From assembly GCF_051622035.1 (NCBI RefSeq), contig NC_135358.1, positions 5,099,501 to 5,163,500 of the forward strand: a DNA stretch of 64,000 nt, read 5' to 3'. This DNA comes from Arctopsyche grandis. Taxonomy: Eukaryota > Arthropoda > Insecta > Trichoptera > Hydropsychidae. Positions within the stretch are counted from its first letter, which is position 1. The number at the start of each line of letters is the position of its first letter. Below are positions 1 to 10,008 of the stretch, piece after piece. The position numbers and the translations under genes were made by a program. The notes under the pieces were generated by a model that was not told the origin of the DNA, searched no databases, and worked only from the letters and a program-made list of their open reading frames with translations.

Positions 1-84
1 ACCATACATACATACTTTTTTTCTACTCACACTTGTTCTAACTTAAATGGAATGAACCTACCCAATTGAGTTGACAACTTCTAC

Positions 85-330
85 GAATCTCTTATTGACT
101 TATTTACAGTGAAAAAGTAAACGCTATAGGGCGAAATGGCACATGATTTTTTTAGATAATTCATGGCACGCCCAACAAACACCATCCCAAAATCACCCCC
201 TGGAGTGTTTTCGATAAAATTGTATCCTTGTATTAATCCTTGCTTGACAGTAATCAATAACGGTATATGCCATATTTGAAGAAATGTGGGAGAACCGCCA
301 TTTCGGGTCTTGCCCGTAGGGTACCTACGT
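85..330. repeat. Fragment of a dispersed repeat
   Basis: Phrases here (around 215-265, an AT-rich stretch with a TTGCTTGACAGT core) recur at about 16620-16960 and, inverted, at 26360-26400. That marks the stretch as part of a dispersed non-coding repeat. No termini were found. The overlapping open frames look spurious. Confidence 0.35.
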
Positions 331-385
331 ATGAACTGGCACCCCGACAATGTCGCGCCGAAAATACGGCAGACGACAATATCGC

Positions 386-865
386 GCCGACAAAACACAT
401 TGCGATCGCCAAAAGACAATCTTTGCCATGAAAATCGCGAATCTAATATATAATTTCGAAAGAAACTTTGCATATATGTATATATATAACCTTGGTTGGA
501 TGGTTCGTAGACAACACATTCGATTTTTTTTTTTCGATTCACAGGCGCCGATTCGATTTTTTTCCATTCAAAGGATTCGAATTCCCCGGGGGTGAAGGCG
601 CCGGTGGCGCAGATTTATATAAAATAAAACTATACAAATAAATTTAATAAAATGTTTACTATTAGATTAGTCATGTTTAAGCGGTTTATATTACAAATAC
701 CGAGCGAAACCGGGTAAAACCACTAGTACGGAATATTTGGCACTCGAGTTCTCGTTAGTATGATAGTTATGGTTAGTATGATGGACTTTTCGGCTGCCAG
801 ATGTTCCGTTATAGAGATTTTAGTGACTTTAAGGCGAACGCTTTGTGACCAATAATCACCAAACC
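386..865 (+). mobile_element. MITE (GG-end, 9-bp TSD group), split by a Helitron
   Basis: The two halves (about 386-441 and 727-865) rejoin into a sequence matching the intact copies at 16324-16514, 46409-46598 and 52735-52942. They are separated only by the Helitron at 442-726. The right end resembles the AATCACCRAACC end of the family. The left terminus is not recognisable. Confidence 0.6.
442..726 (+). mobile_element. Helitron-like element, family 1, copy A
   Basis: It starts TCTAATATATAATTTC and ends CCACTAG, between host A (441) and T (727), the A^T target of Helitrons. The sequence rejoined across the insertion matches the empty site in related MITE copies at about 52790-52815 and 46460-46485. 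Near the 3' end lies the ACCGAGCGAA...CCGGGT segment seen in every copy of this family. It has no coding capacity. Confidence 0.8.
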
Positions 866-1501
866 GACAAAACCACGCATGACAATGCGGAACCGACATA
901 GCCGCGCAAGATAAAATATATTATGTTTTATATCATAAAAATTAGCACATATTCATAGTTAGACATCAGAGTCACAAAAAACGTTGCCTAATTGGGCTTC
1001 AGACTTATCACGAAATGGAAAGTTTCCAATTGCAATGAAAATAATTTAAAATATTTTAGGTATCAAAAACGCCGAACTATGAAAAACGGAATATAAAGTA
1101 AATGCCGACAAAAGACAAAAAATAAACTTATGTCAAACCTTCATATCGCTTTATGACGGTTGCAGTTTTATGCTTGAACATCCGATGTTTTGTTTAATAA
1201 TATTATGTTTTGAGTCCTTAAAAACGGCATATGAAAATATTTCGCGAACAGTTAATTTAGATATTAGATTAAATGTGCTCATTTTTGTGAAAGGAACGAG
1301 AACTGGTTTGTTAGGAATAGTTGCCTTCAGTTGTATAAAGTTAAAAAAAAATTAAATAGCGTTTAAAAAAAAATCTGGTTTTAATACAGTCGACTAAGCA
1401 GTCTTGTAAGATCGAATAAAACTAAAGAGATTTTGTTTTCATTTCAATTCGTAATTTTTTCTGCGCGGCATTGACGGGGTTGTTCTGCGCGGGTTTGTCG
1501 G
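864..1501. mobile_element. Putative non-autonomous DNA transposon
   Basis: The left end CCGACAAAACCACGC is matched by the inverted right end, which reads CCGACAAACCCGCGC on the opposite strand. Imperfect similarity continues inward for about 40 bases. The flanks ATCACCAAA (855-863) and ATCACCGTA (1502-1510) agree at 7 of 9 bases and may be a decayed TSD. The interior has no convincing gene. Confidence 0.4.
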
Positions 1502-1510
1502 ATCACCGTA

Positions 1511-2026
1511 TGTACTACCTACTATCAAACTGATTTCATTTTCACAAAAAAATCGTGTGGGTTGGTTCTTTCAATCAAATTCGAAAACAAATTACAATCT
1601 ACTTTCCTTTTGTCTTTGCCTTGAGCTACTTTATGTATATACATTCAATTCAAACTCCCCTACTTGCCCCAAAAACCTATTTTAACTCATTGTCATTTTA
1701 ATCTTTTCGCTGTTATCTGTCTCCGTCAAGTATTCCCTTTCAAAATCCTCTCACCACACTTATGAAGTGAATCTCTCGACAAATTGATTTTAAAGATAAA
1801 ACGGAGTAAACAAATCCCTAAATTGTCTTGGGCCGGATACGCAATTTGTTACTGGAACCCAAATAACCCGTTACCCAAACTAGATCCGTCTGTTATTGTG
1901 TACAATATTTTGCGTGTTATTTGACATTTGTAAACCCGTCTGGTGAGGGTCATCTTTAAATAGAATACGTAATATCATTTTGGATGAATCTTCGCAATGT
2001 GTATGCAAAAACAAAATAACTTCTGA
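1511..2026. other. Intergenic, nothing recognised
   Basis: AT-rich DNA without a coding frame, RNA gene or repeat boundary that I can support. Confidence 0.5.
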
Positions 2027-2034
2027 AGCGTAAT

Positions 2035-2871
2035 TAGGGATTGAAATTTACCGTAAAATTTCATAAACAAGCAAACGGTAAATGATTTTTCCTAATACCG
2101 GCATACCGGTATTTACCGGTAAATGAAAAAAATTGTGGATTAGATAACTGTATGTGGTTACTTTTCCTGAAAACGTTAACCTAGATTGAATCATAAATAA
2201 TTAAAAATAAATCTGAGGTGGTCATATAAATGCATTAAAGATAATTCGTAATAATAAATAAATTTTATTTTATATTTTTAACCAATCATGTTTACTTCTT
2301 TAAAGTTTGGACCATTTGAAAGTTTCGATCATAATTGAAACAACCGTCTAATCACATTTATTACGATTTGGTTGGTCTGTGTTGCCGGTGAATTTTTCAA
2401 TTTGAAATAGTCACATTTAATACGGAAAATAAACAAAATTCCACAATACGCCATTTGCATCAATTTTTAATGTAATATTATGCAATATATGTCTGTATAT
2501 GTACTTAATCATTTCATCGCCATAAGCGCACCGGTGCGCGCTCTTACGTATTTCAGGCTATGACTCGAAATTAATTTTGGTTTCTTCACAGGGACATCTA
2601 AAAACATCTTGTGATACTAATGAAATTGAAAATAGTCAATATTTGTCGTTAGTTTGTGATATATTCAAGAGGTACTGTCAAGGGTTGGCACTAAACACAT
2701 GTAATAAAATAATCGAATGGTTTCTACAGACGCGTGGCAATTAAGTGGTTAATTCGCGATAAGTGTTTCCGGTAATTACCGGTAAAATTTAAAATTTACC
2801 GGTATTTGCATACATATAGCGAAATTTAGTCGGTTTACCGGTAAATCGATATACCGGAATCGCAATCCCTA
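2035..2871. mobile_element. hAT-type non-autonomous element, TAGGGATTG family
   Basis: It begins TAGGGATTG and ends CAATCCCTA, and is flanked by AGCGTAAT (2027-2034) and AGCGGAAT (2872-2879), an 8-bp duplication with one mismatch. Both subterminal regions are packed with TTTACCGGTAAA-like palindromes. Relatives lie at 26972-27536 and 59238-60205. The class is assigned from TSD length and TIR behaviour; no transposase is present. Confidence 0.7.
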
Positions 2872-2879
2872 AGCGGAAT

Positions 2880-3394
2880 CTATGTCGTAAAACTCATTTG
2901 AACGACCTTAGTACCATTTGACGCTTGCGTTGAATCCCGATGAGGATTACAAATCCAAAGAAATTCCTCACTGATATTGCAACAATGAGACCAAATGGAA
3001 TTTCCAAAAGGAATCTGGGATAATAGAATCATTACGTTAAGCGATCAGTAAACAATCCAAACAACTACTTATATTACTCATTACGATAACCAGTCTAATT
3101 ATCACATAAGTGTAGCACATACATATATCGTTTAAGTAGGTTTTTATAGTTGTTATTTTTCTTTTTAATGATGTTAACAATATCTAATGAGATAATACGT
3201 ATTTGAAAATTTAGCATTTTCAGCACTCATATCAACTGTTAAAATCATCACATTAGAAACTCTGTTTGCGTTTCGAATTTATAAATATTTAAACGGTCAA
3301 CAAACGTTTTGAAGAGATTCGAGTAAAATGTTCAACCGAATACGATTTCTAGAAAGAAAAAATAGCCTTGTAAAAAAAAATTTTTAAAAACAAA
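2880..3394. other. Intergenic, nothing recognised
   Basis: AT-rich unique-looking sequence with no supported gene, RNA or repeat. Confidence 0.45.
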
Positions 3395-3720
3395 CCTCTT
3401 TTTTAGTTTTGTATATAATATTAAGATTTATATGAATTATTATTTTGAATAAAAATACGAATAATTTTATTTTACTACCGCCATCTATGTATAAAACTAA
3501 AGACTACATAGACGTCACCCAAATTTCAAATTTGCAAACTTCAAACGTGTCTTAAATGATATTTTATTTCTATCGTAATGGCGGAGGATCCATTTACTTA
3601 TATTGATGACCAAAATGATCAATATGGCAAAGTATGAAAACGATCAGAGGCAAATTTTTTCCTGAATTGTAATCGTAAGTGAAACGTAAGGGAGGTTTGT
3701 AAAAATGAAAATTGACAGTA
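3395..3720 (+). repeat. Dispersed repeat carrying a conserved mini-ORF, copy 1
   Basis: One of four copies (others, inverted, at 33545-33829, 44270-44545 and 58465-58600). At 3578-3637 it holds ATG GCG GAG GAT ..., a 19-codon frame ([19 protein letters not shown]) ended by TGA. The frame is preserved in the other copies with mostly silent or conservative changes. A GTATGA sequence after the AAA codon could be a splice donor. The repeat may therefore carry a captured first coding exon. Confidence 0.6.
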
Positions 3721-4569
3721 GTTCAAAATGCATCCAGCTCTGCTCGGCACTTTTTATTAGTAGAAAAACAGTTCACAGACACGCCTACAGTATGATTCGC
3801 AAAACACTTCGTTTCTTTTTATATTATTTATTTTGGTTGGTCAGTTTTAATGCGAACAGATGCCAGAACTATTGTTTGTGTTGAAAATAGCGTAACGTTT
3901 CCGACAAGGATTTTTTACGACGCCTCGTAAGCCAAATTTTGAAGGAAAACTAAAAATTTACCGTCAAAAAATTCCTAAATACCCATCAACACTCGCCTTG
4001 TAGAAAAGCTGTAAGAAAAAACAAATTTGCGTCACTCTTTTATTATAGTTAGATATTTAAAATTAAAATAAATTAATCGCCATGACCGTCAAATCGCGAT
4101 GACTTATGTATGCTCGCCGATGATTGATTGAATCAATCAAATCGGTGATCAATACAATAATTACATCGTCGCGGCTCATCTATCGCCGATTATAATCTCG
4201 ACACGTACAAAAAACCCATATGTAATACAATCTTTACGATCGATGGGTATGACAACTCTTATCTCAGATTGCTGAAATGAATGATGTATAAATATGTCGG
4301 TTTAATGGTGCTCTCTCCATTATTCTGTTGACTGACAACTTACCTAAAGATAACGATAAAATCACGCAGAATATTTAATGCACTTGTGACGAGCAAATAA
4401 CACTATTCTATATTTAATAATCAACTTGTAAATTTTTTTCTTGGATAAAAATTGCGATATATGTAAGTGTGATAAGATCGTATCGAGTATCGCCAAACTA
4501 TTGATGTAACATCTTTTAAATCATATGCTTAATTGTTTTCCATTATATGTAAATATCTATGGTATATCA
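3721..4569. other. Intergenic, nothing recognised
   Basis: No open frame with coding character, and no terminal repeats that I can define. Confidence 0.45.
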
Positions 4570-4985
4570 GCCGGCAGTATGGCTCGGTGGTTGCGTTTAT
4601 GTTTAGCACCGAGAGGTTACCGGGTTCGATCCCGCGCTAATATTTCATGCTGCCGGTCAGACTTGGATATTTGAGACTCCAAGTCGATCGTTTCCTATCA
4701 AAGTTTGCCAATTGATCTGATTTCATTCTTGAAACGACTCCTCTATCAAATTGGCAAAATTTATCCTACCCGCTATGTCACAAATATGTAAAAAATTATG
4801 TACAAGTTTAAATCCATAGATGTGTCTATGGATTAATTAATTAATGCCTTCAGCTTCTCGAAATACAGCGATTTATGTATTAAAAAATGCTTCAATGGTT
4901 GTAATTAATTGTCTAGGAAGGCGCATTGGAGTTTACCTGTTAGGCCTTCCTCGTATATGTCTGTGTAAAAATAAAATATGTACTT
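4570..4985 (+). repeat. tRNA-derived SINE, family 1
   Basis: The 5' head carries an A box (TGGCTCGGTGG, about 4581) and a B box (GGTTCGATCCC, about 4622), the split RNA polymerase III promoter. A body of about 330 bases follows, ending GGAAGG...GGCCTTCCT then an A-rich tail. The same head and body occur at 14925-15393, 16968-17119, 24101-24945, 39834-40262 and 62302-62545. It is too long and unpaired to be a real tRNA. Confidence 0.75.
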
Positions 4986-5291
4986 ATACATATATGCATA
5001 CTACAGGCACTTGATAGGTATATAAAATAAAAAGTTTATTCAGAAATAATAAAGGGGAAGCTCTTAATTGATTGGTAAATATGTGTATATTGAGTGGCCA
5101 CCGTTTTTTGGTCTTGAAATCATTTCTTTGTTTTAATAGATGTAAAATAAGAATTCGAAAATTATATCACAACTACGAATAAACGCGATTATATATATTA
5201 GAAGACTTATTAGTGAATAGATTAACATATTAGTGAAGTGAACATATATTAACAGATATTGAAAGCCTATAATGCAAATTTTATAAGGTAT

Positions 5292-5735
5292 TGTTGCGTA
5301 GGGGTGGGTGAAGGATCCAAGTAAAAGGCCAACAGTCGTTTCACAGCATTTATTGATGATTACGGAGATACACGCACTGGCAGTGCTCATTCCAGAATAA
5401 CATGATATCACCTACGTGCCGCCTTATAAAGGGTAGATCTCTCAGGACGTCTAATCTGTTTACCTGTTGTATAGTCACGTATTCGGATATGTATTTCCAC
5501 GACATTGGGTCTCCCCGTACCGATTCTGAGAAAGGACTAATAACGGTCATTGTTTAGCCTAAATGCACTTAGAGTCCAGATATAATCCTGAAAGTAAGTG
5601 CAAGCACTTAGTTAATCCGATAACAGATATCCGTTGGTCTAAGTGCAAGCACTTAGTTAATCCGTTAACAGATAACCCTTGAACGGTCACATAGTCTCTG
5701 GGATTCTATTCGCTTAATCCGCGGCGTACGTAACA
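5292..5735. repeat. Solo LTR, probably Gypsy-type, copy 1
   Basis: It starts TGTTGCGTAGGGG and ends GCGTACGTAACA, with the TG...CA ends of an LTR. It is flanked by the 4-bp duplication GTAT (5288-5291 and 5736-5739). A shorter relative with its own TSD lies at 27726-28110. No internal retrotransposon genes adjoin it, so it is a solo LTR. Within it, a segment starting AAGTGCAAGCACTTAG is repeated in tandem at about 5597 and 5640. The shared 66-codon reverse frame is not taken as a gene. Confidence 0.75.
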
Positions 5736-5739
5736 GTAT

Positions 5740-6640
5740 AGTGTGAAAAAGGTAAAGTTATAGGCGTTTTAGAAATTCAAATCTGACAAGCGAGTGGGTG
5801 GCGGAAAGTCAAACATATAAGGCTACTGGCCACTGTCTACAAACCGCGCAAAATGGTAAAATTTAAAAACGAATTTCACCGGAATTATTAGCGAAGTGAA
5901 ACATATAAAAAGCCTTGTAAAAATTACAACATTTGTATATGCTTATACTAAAAATCACCAAAATAAAATTGCAATTACAAATTAGCAAAGAACTTGTACT
6001 TATTTAAATATATTTTTTACAAATATGAAGAATTAAATAAGAATATTTTGTTTCTGAAGCCTTCGCAAAATTTGATCACGGTTTTATAAGCGCGACAGCA
6101 ATATTTCACTGTGACATAACACGTTTCATATTTCCAAAAATCTAAATTAATGGTGCTTCTCCTCGTCCGCAGAATACGTAATGAACGACAATGAAAAGTA
6201 TCCCATTGCTGAAACGAATTACGGCGTATTTCGAACGAAAAATGGCAATTTCACAACATTCACCGCGGGAAATATGGGCTATTTCCGGCCCAAGAATCAG
6301 TCGAATCTCTATAAATAAATCAAGCAGCATAATGTCAAACGCCTCGTCTACATTCAAACTGGTTCATTGTCGAGTTAAAGTCGCAACGAACAACTGAAAA
6401 GAGCCCGGCTGAAAACTCACATATAAAAGCCGATTACCGGAAAACGAGGCCAGCGCACAGCGTTTACATAACAAACAAAAAAAAATCTATAAGATCGTAT
6501 TTGAATCAAACTTACGCCGAACGAAAGCGTTTTTGATTTGTTGCCAAATATTAAATAGACGCATTTTTTTTTTGATCCCCACTGTAACGTTCTGCAGGTG
6601 TTTTGTTTACTTACATAATTCAAAAGTTTAAAAAGAGTAA
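5740..6640. other. Intergenic; short open frames on both strands, not called
   Basis: About 6142-6397 is open on both strands (roughly 70 codons each) and less AT-rich than its surroundings. Neither translation resembles a family I know. It may be part of the regulatory region of the neighbouring CpG block. Confidence 0.3.
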
Positions 6641-7380
6641 CCGCATCCTTATAGACGTCTCGCTCTAACCCTCACCCTTTCGCATAGCGCCGTTTCACTA
6701 AAGTAAAAATCGCTTTCGTATTGAATGTTTTGTTTTTTAATAATGATTCATAAATTAATTCAAATTTGACGTTTAGCATTTCTTCGACAAAACAATATTC
6801 TTTTGTTTTTGAGTCGTAAGTCGAAAGGGCCGAGACGCGCATGCGCACTTGACGTCTTTGGTACGAGCACGAGCGAATTTGGCGCGAAATCAGTTCGTTT
6901 TGAAACGGACATGGCGTGTCTCATATCGAAGGGGTGAATGGGCGAGGGGCGTAGTCCCCTCGGGGGGTCTGCGATGAGGTCCCTGCAGATTCTGCAGAGG
7001 GGACGCGATTCTTTCAGTCTACCGTGGCGATCCCGAATATCGATCGCATGAGTGAAGGCGCACTGTTCGTGGCCATGGTCGAGGCTACGCCCTCTCTGAC
7101 GTATACTTTTAAGCAATGTCGAGCAGAGATGAAGACATGAAGACATGAAGAGATGGATAGATGGAGAGATGGTACTCACAGCAGCCTCCAGGGCAACGCG
7201 GACAACATCGCGCGCCGAACACGGAACTCCACACACCACAGCTGATTGAGCGAAACGAGCCCCTCCCCTCCCGTCCCCTCCCCCTACCCCACTCTCCCAC
7301 TTCGCGAAACGCATGCGCGCCAAAATACGCTCTCGCTCTCGCTCTCAGGCATTCGCAACATTTTCGTTGTTGGCAACTCT
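6640..7380. promoter_or_regulatory. CpG-rich candidate promoter with NRF-1/Erect-wing-like palindrome
   Basis: This block is strikingly rich in G+C and CpG for the window. At about 6836-6847 it reads CGCGCATGCGCA, a full match to the NRF-1/Ewg consensus YGCGCAYGCGCR. A near match (ACGCATGCGCGCC) lies at about 7309. CT-rich runs and several CG-rich E-box-like words lie between. The open frames on both strands change frame without splice support and are treated as by-products of base composition. Confidence 0.4.
7180..7208 (-). CDS. Candidate first coding exon of an unknown gene
   Basis: On the minus strand, inside the CpG-rich block, an ATG at 7208 opens MLSALPWRL and runs to a perfect donor (CTGCT|GTGAGT, GT at 7179-7178), phase 2. 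The upstream minus-strand sequence looks like a GC-rich 5' leader. No downstream exon could be identified before the left end of the window, so the gene would continue beyond it across a repeat-filled intron. The hydrophobic and basic start could fit a targeting peptide, but nine residues prove nothing. Confidence 0.25.
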
Positions 7381-7508
7381 GTGTATCGAAACGTTCAGAG
7401 GTTTTTCATCCCTATTGCTGTACTGAATCGGAACCATTCAAATATGCCCGAAAATTGCTCTTTTATGATTCATATTACAGTAGGGTTGCCAACAGGTCTC
7501 TTTTTAAC

Positions 7509-7667
7509 GGTAAACGGACTACTAGTCGAGAAAACTGGTTGACCGATTTTAGGGTGTGACCAGTTTTCTCGTGACCAGTTTTAGTGTGACGGGTGATCAC
7601 GTGTGACCGATCTAGAGCGACCGGTTGTCCTGTGACTGGTTCACATTTGACTAGTAATCACTGAACC
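7509..7667. mobile_element. MITE, GG-end group, 159 bp, perfect 9-bp TSD
   Basis: The ends are GGTAAACGGACTACTAGTC and, inverted, GGTTCAGTGATTACTAGTC. The flanks CTTTTTAAC at 7500-7508 and 7668-7676 are identical, a 9-bp TSD. The interior repeats GTGACCAG/GACCGATTT-like words. The ends match those of the MITEs at 16324, 46409, 47240 and 52639 although the interior differs. Confidence 0.75.
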
Positions 7668-7803
7668 CTTTTTAACAGAGATCTGGAGCGGAGCGTGGGG
7701 CAGTGGAACAACGAGTCAAAGCACGGAGCAGGAGCGTAGCCGGAGCACGAAATTTTGTGGTGCTCCACTGCTCCGATATTTTGTTTTTATATATTAGAAT
7801 TTC

Positions 7804-8398
7804 GGTAAAAGTCGAAATTCTCGACAGGGCGGGCCCTCTAGGCTCGGTCGACCCGCTCCTTCCTGTCATTGGTTGCTTTTTGCGAGTACTGAATTAACTC
7901 GACTTTTACCTGATGAAATACTCCGACATATACTGCCTGGTTCGCATATAATTTCGGACGGTTGGGCAGCGTACGGAAATATTCCACATATTGCGAATGT
8001 AATATACACGCATTCGTTTTTGATTCAATACAAATTCATCTAAATATGAATCAAAATGGGCACGCGTTGTGCCAAATTGACTCCTCATCTTTCTTTTCAC
8101 ACGCATCCACATATTTTCCACATTTTCCGTATGTATTTCACTATCATTTGGATCCACGAAATTATTACCACTTTTACCGAAATTCGGAATATTTCCGTAC
8201 GTTGCCCAACCGTCCGAAATTATATACGAAACAGGCAGTATATGTCGGAGTATTTCATCAGGTAAAAGTAGAGTTAATTCAGGGCACGGCAATACTTAAG
8301 TACTCGCAAAGAGCAACCAATGACAGAAAGGAGCGGGTCGACCGAGCTTCGCTTCCGAGCCTAGAGGGTCCGCCCTGTCGAGAATTCCGACTTTTGCC
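7804..8398. mobile_element. Merlin-type DNA transposon relic built as a long inverted repeat
   Basis: It is flanked by the 8-bp duplication AGAATTTC (7796-7803 and 8399-8406) and its ends read GG(T/C)AAAAGTCG inward. Each arm runs for over 200 bases and is nearly complementary to the other. The minus strand from about 8250 to 7975 encodes a piece of an ISXO2/IS1595-like Merlin transposase: SDGWATYGN with a catalytic Asp, then NNFVDPND and HTENVENMW with the catalytic Glu, then a FDSYLDEFV tail. The left arm encodes a second overlapping piece in the opposite direction (ISDGWAAYGNIPHI). The N-terminal catalytic part is missing, so it is dead. Confidence 0.75.
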
Positions 8399-8406
8399 AG
8401 AATTTC

Positions 8407-9400
8407 TTTCAGAATTTTAAAATTAAATGAATACTTTTTTATTTGTTTTTCAATTTATGATATTTGTAATATTTGATGGTTTATTAACCTGGAATCATTT
8501 GACACGTGGCGCTTTATGTAGTTTGGTTATATTATTTATATTTAATATGTATGTATTTTTACAATTAAATATTTTGTTTTATACACTTTTTTCACATATT
8601 GTTGTTTTGTACAAATGAATTTGTGCGCTTTCTTTTTTATTTTTCCATCGTGATCAAATTATATTCTTGATTATTTTCTCTATTCTTGTTACAATGGTAG
8701 TTTGGGGCAACCATATGTGTACCGTGTATACTATAGTTATACTATTTGTATTTAATATTTAATATTTAATATATATTTTCATGATATACATATATTAAAT
8801 ATTAAATATTTTAATAATAAATAAATTGTCTATAAATAAACTTTTATATTTTTTTATCATATGTAAATAATAAAATTAATAAAGATGATAAATACTATGA
8901 TTCCTATTAAAGCTAATCGGAACATGGAGCGGAGTTGGAGCAAGTACTTAGGTGTAGGAGTGGAGCGGCTCAAAAAAGTGGTTGCTCAAGATCCCTGCTT
9001 TTTAAGAAAACATTTCTCTTTTTTAGATATTCATCCCTTATACATATGTCGATATAATCTTTCCTGTACTGGTGGAATTTTACGATTACCTTGTAAAATA
9101 ATGGTATTTTTGGTACCTTAAATGACTTATTTCACTTTAATAATAACCAGCACAATTATAAAGAAAATCGGAAAAATGAACATTTTTTTGTTAAATGTTC
9201 TCTTTTTTTGTCCATGACACTTGGCAACCCTACATTACAGTTCATTAAATTTTGAACCTTAACGTAATTAGAGTTTTGGCCTAAAATCACATTCCTACGT
9301 ACAAATCATTTCATACATTTTCGTATACATATTATAGGGGAAATTATTGATAGCTTGAATTTCATGAAATAAAACAATGAGAACTCCGACTTTATTGAGA
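8407..9400. other. AT-rich non-coding stretch
   Basis: It contains simple AAT/TTAAATATT-rich sequence around 8740-8830. At 8920-8990 there are GGAGC-rich words resembling those at 7680-7780, possibly ends of one larger element around the Merlin relic. No gene is supported. Confidence 0.35.
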
Positions 9401-10008
9401 ACCAGTGGCGGTTCGAGTAAATGGGGGCCCTAGGCGCATTTTAAATTTGAGGCCCCTACTGCAGTAAAAAAAATGCCATCGTCGTTTGTACTTTATTTAT
9501 GTGCGTAGTAATAATAGATGAAGTTTTGTGATAAATGAAAATAAATGAAATGTATTTATTATGAATTAATAGTGTTTGAAGATTTTGAAAATAGAAAATC
9601 TGTATTTAGAATAGAATATCAACTTAAGTTTTTTCTCTGTATGTACGTAGTAACAACGGATGAAGTTTTGTGATCTTGTGAAAATTCGAACTCGAGATTT
9701 TGACTGATTCGAACTCAGAATCTGATCACGTTTTCATGATCTAGCAAAAATGTGTTTGTGTGTCAGTGTATTTGGGGATTTTTTAACACCGTTCATCCTA
9801 TCGTACTGAAACTTAGTAGCGGTTACTAAAATTCTTATCGATAAGACGTCAATTTTTTTCAAATTTTTAATATTACTAGAAATTGTACCTCTCCTTATAG
9901 GTGTCTTCTTTTTAATTTTTTAATTAAATTATCTCCCAAACCGCTAACTTAATCGGACTGAATTTTTTTACATGTAGAAATTATAAATTTTAAAACCTAC
10001 TTGTTTAA

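Noticed and set aside
4581-4634. Possible tRNA gene from A and B boxes
   Set aside because: No cloverleaf could be folded and the sequence continues into a repeated body; it is a SINE head. The same holds for the other copies.
5350-5550. 66-codon reverse frame also present at 27784-27984
   Set aside because: It is conserved only because both lie in copies of the same solo LTR.
6760-7323. 187-codon reverse frame in the GC-rich block
   Set aside because: Frames are long on both strands because GC-rich DNA has few stops; no domain, no splice pattern.
7906-8292. 128-codon reverse frame as a host gene
   Set aside because: It lies inside a TSD-flanked element, matches a transposase fragment and runs into the opposite arm of the inverted repeat.
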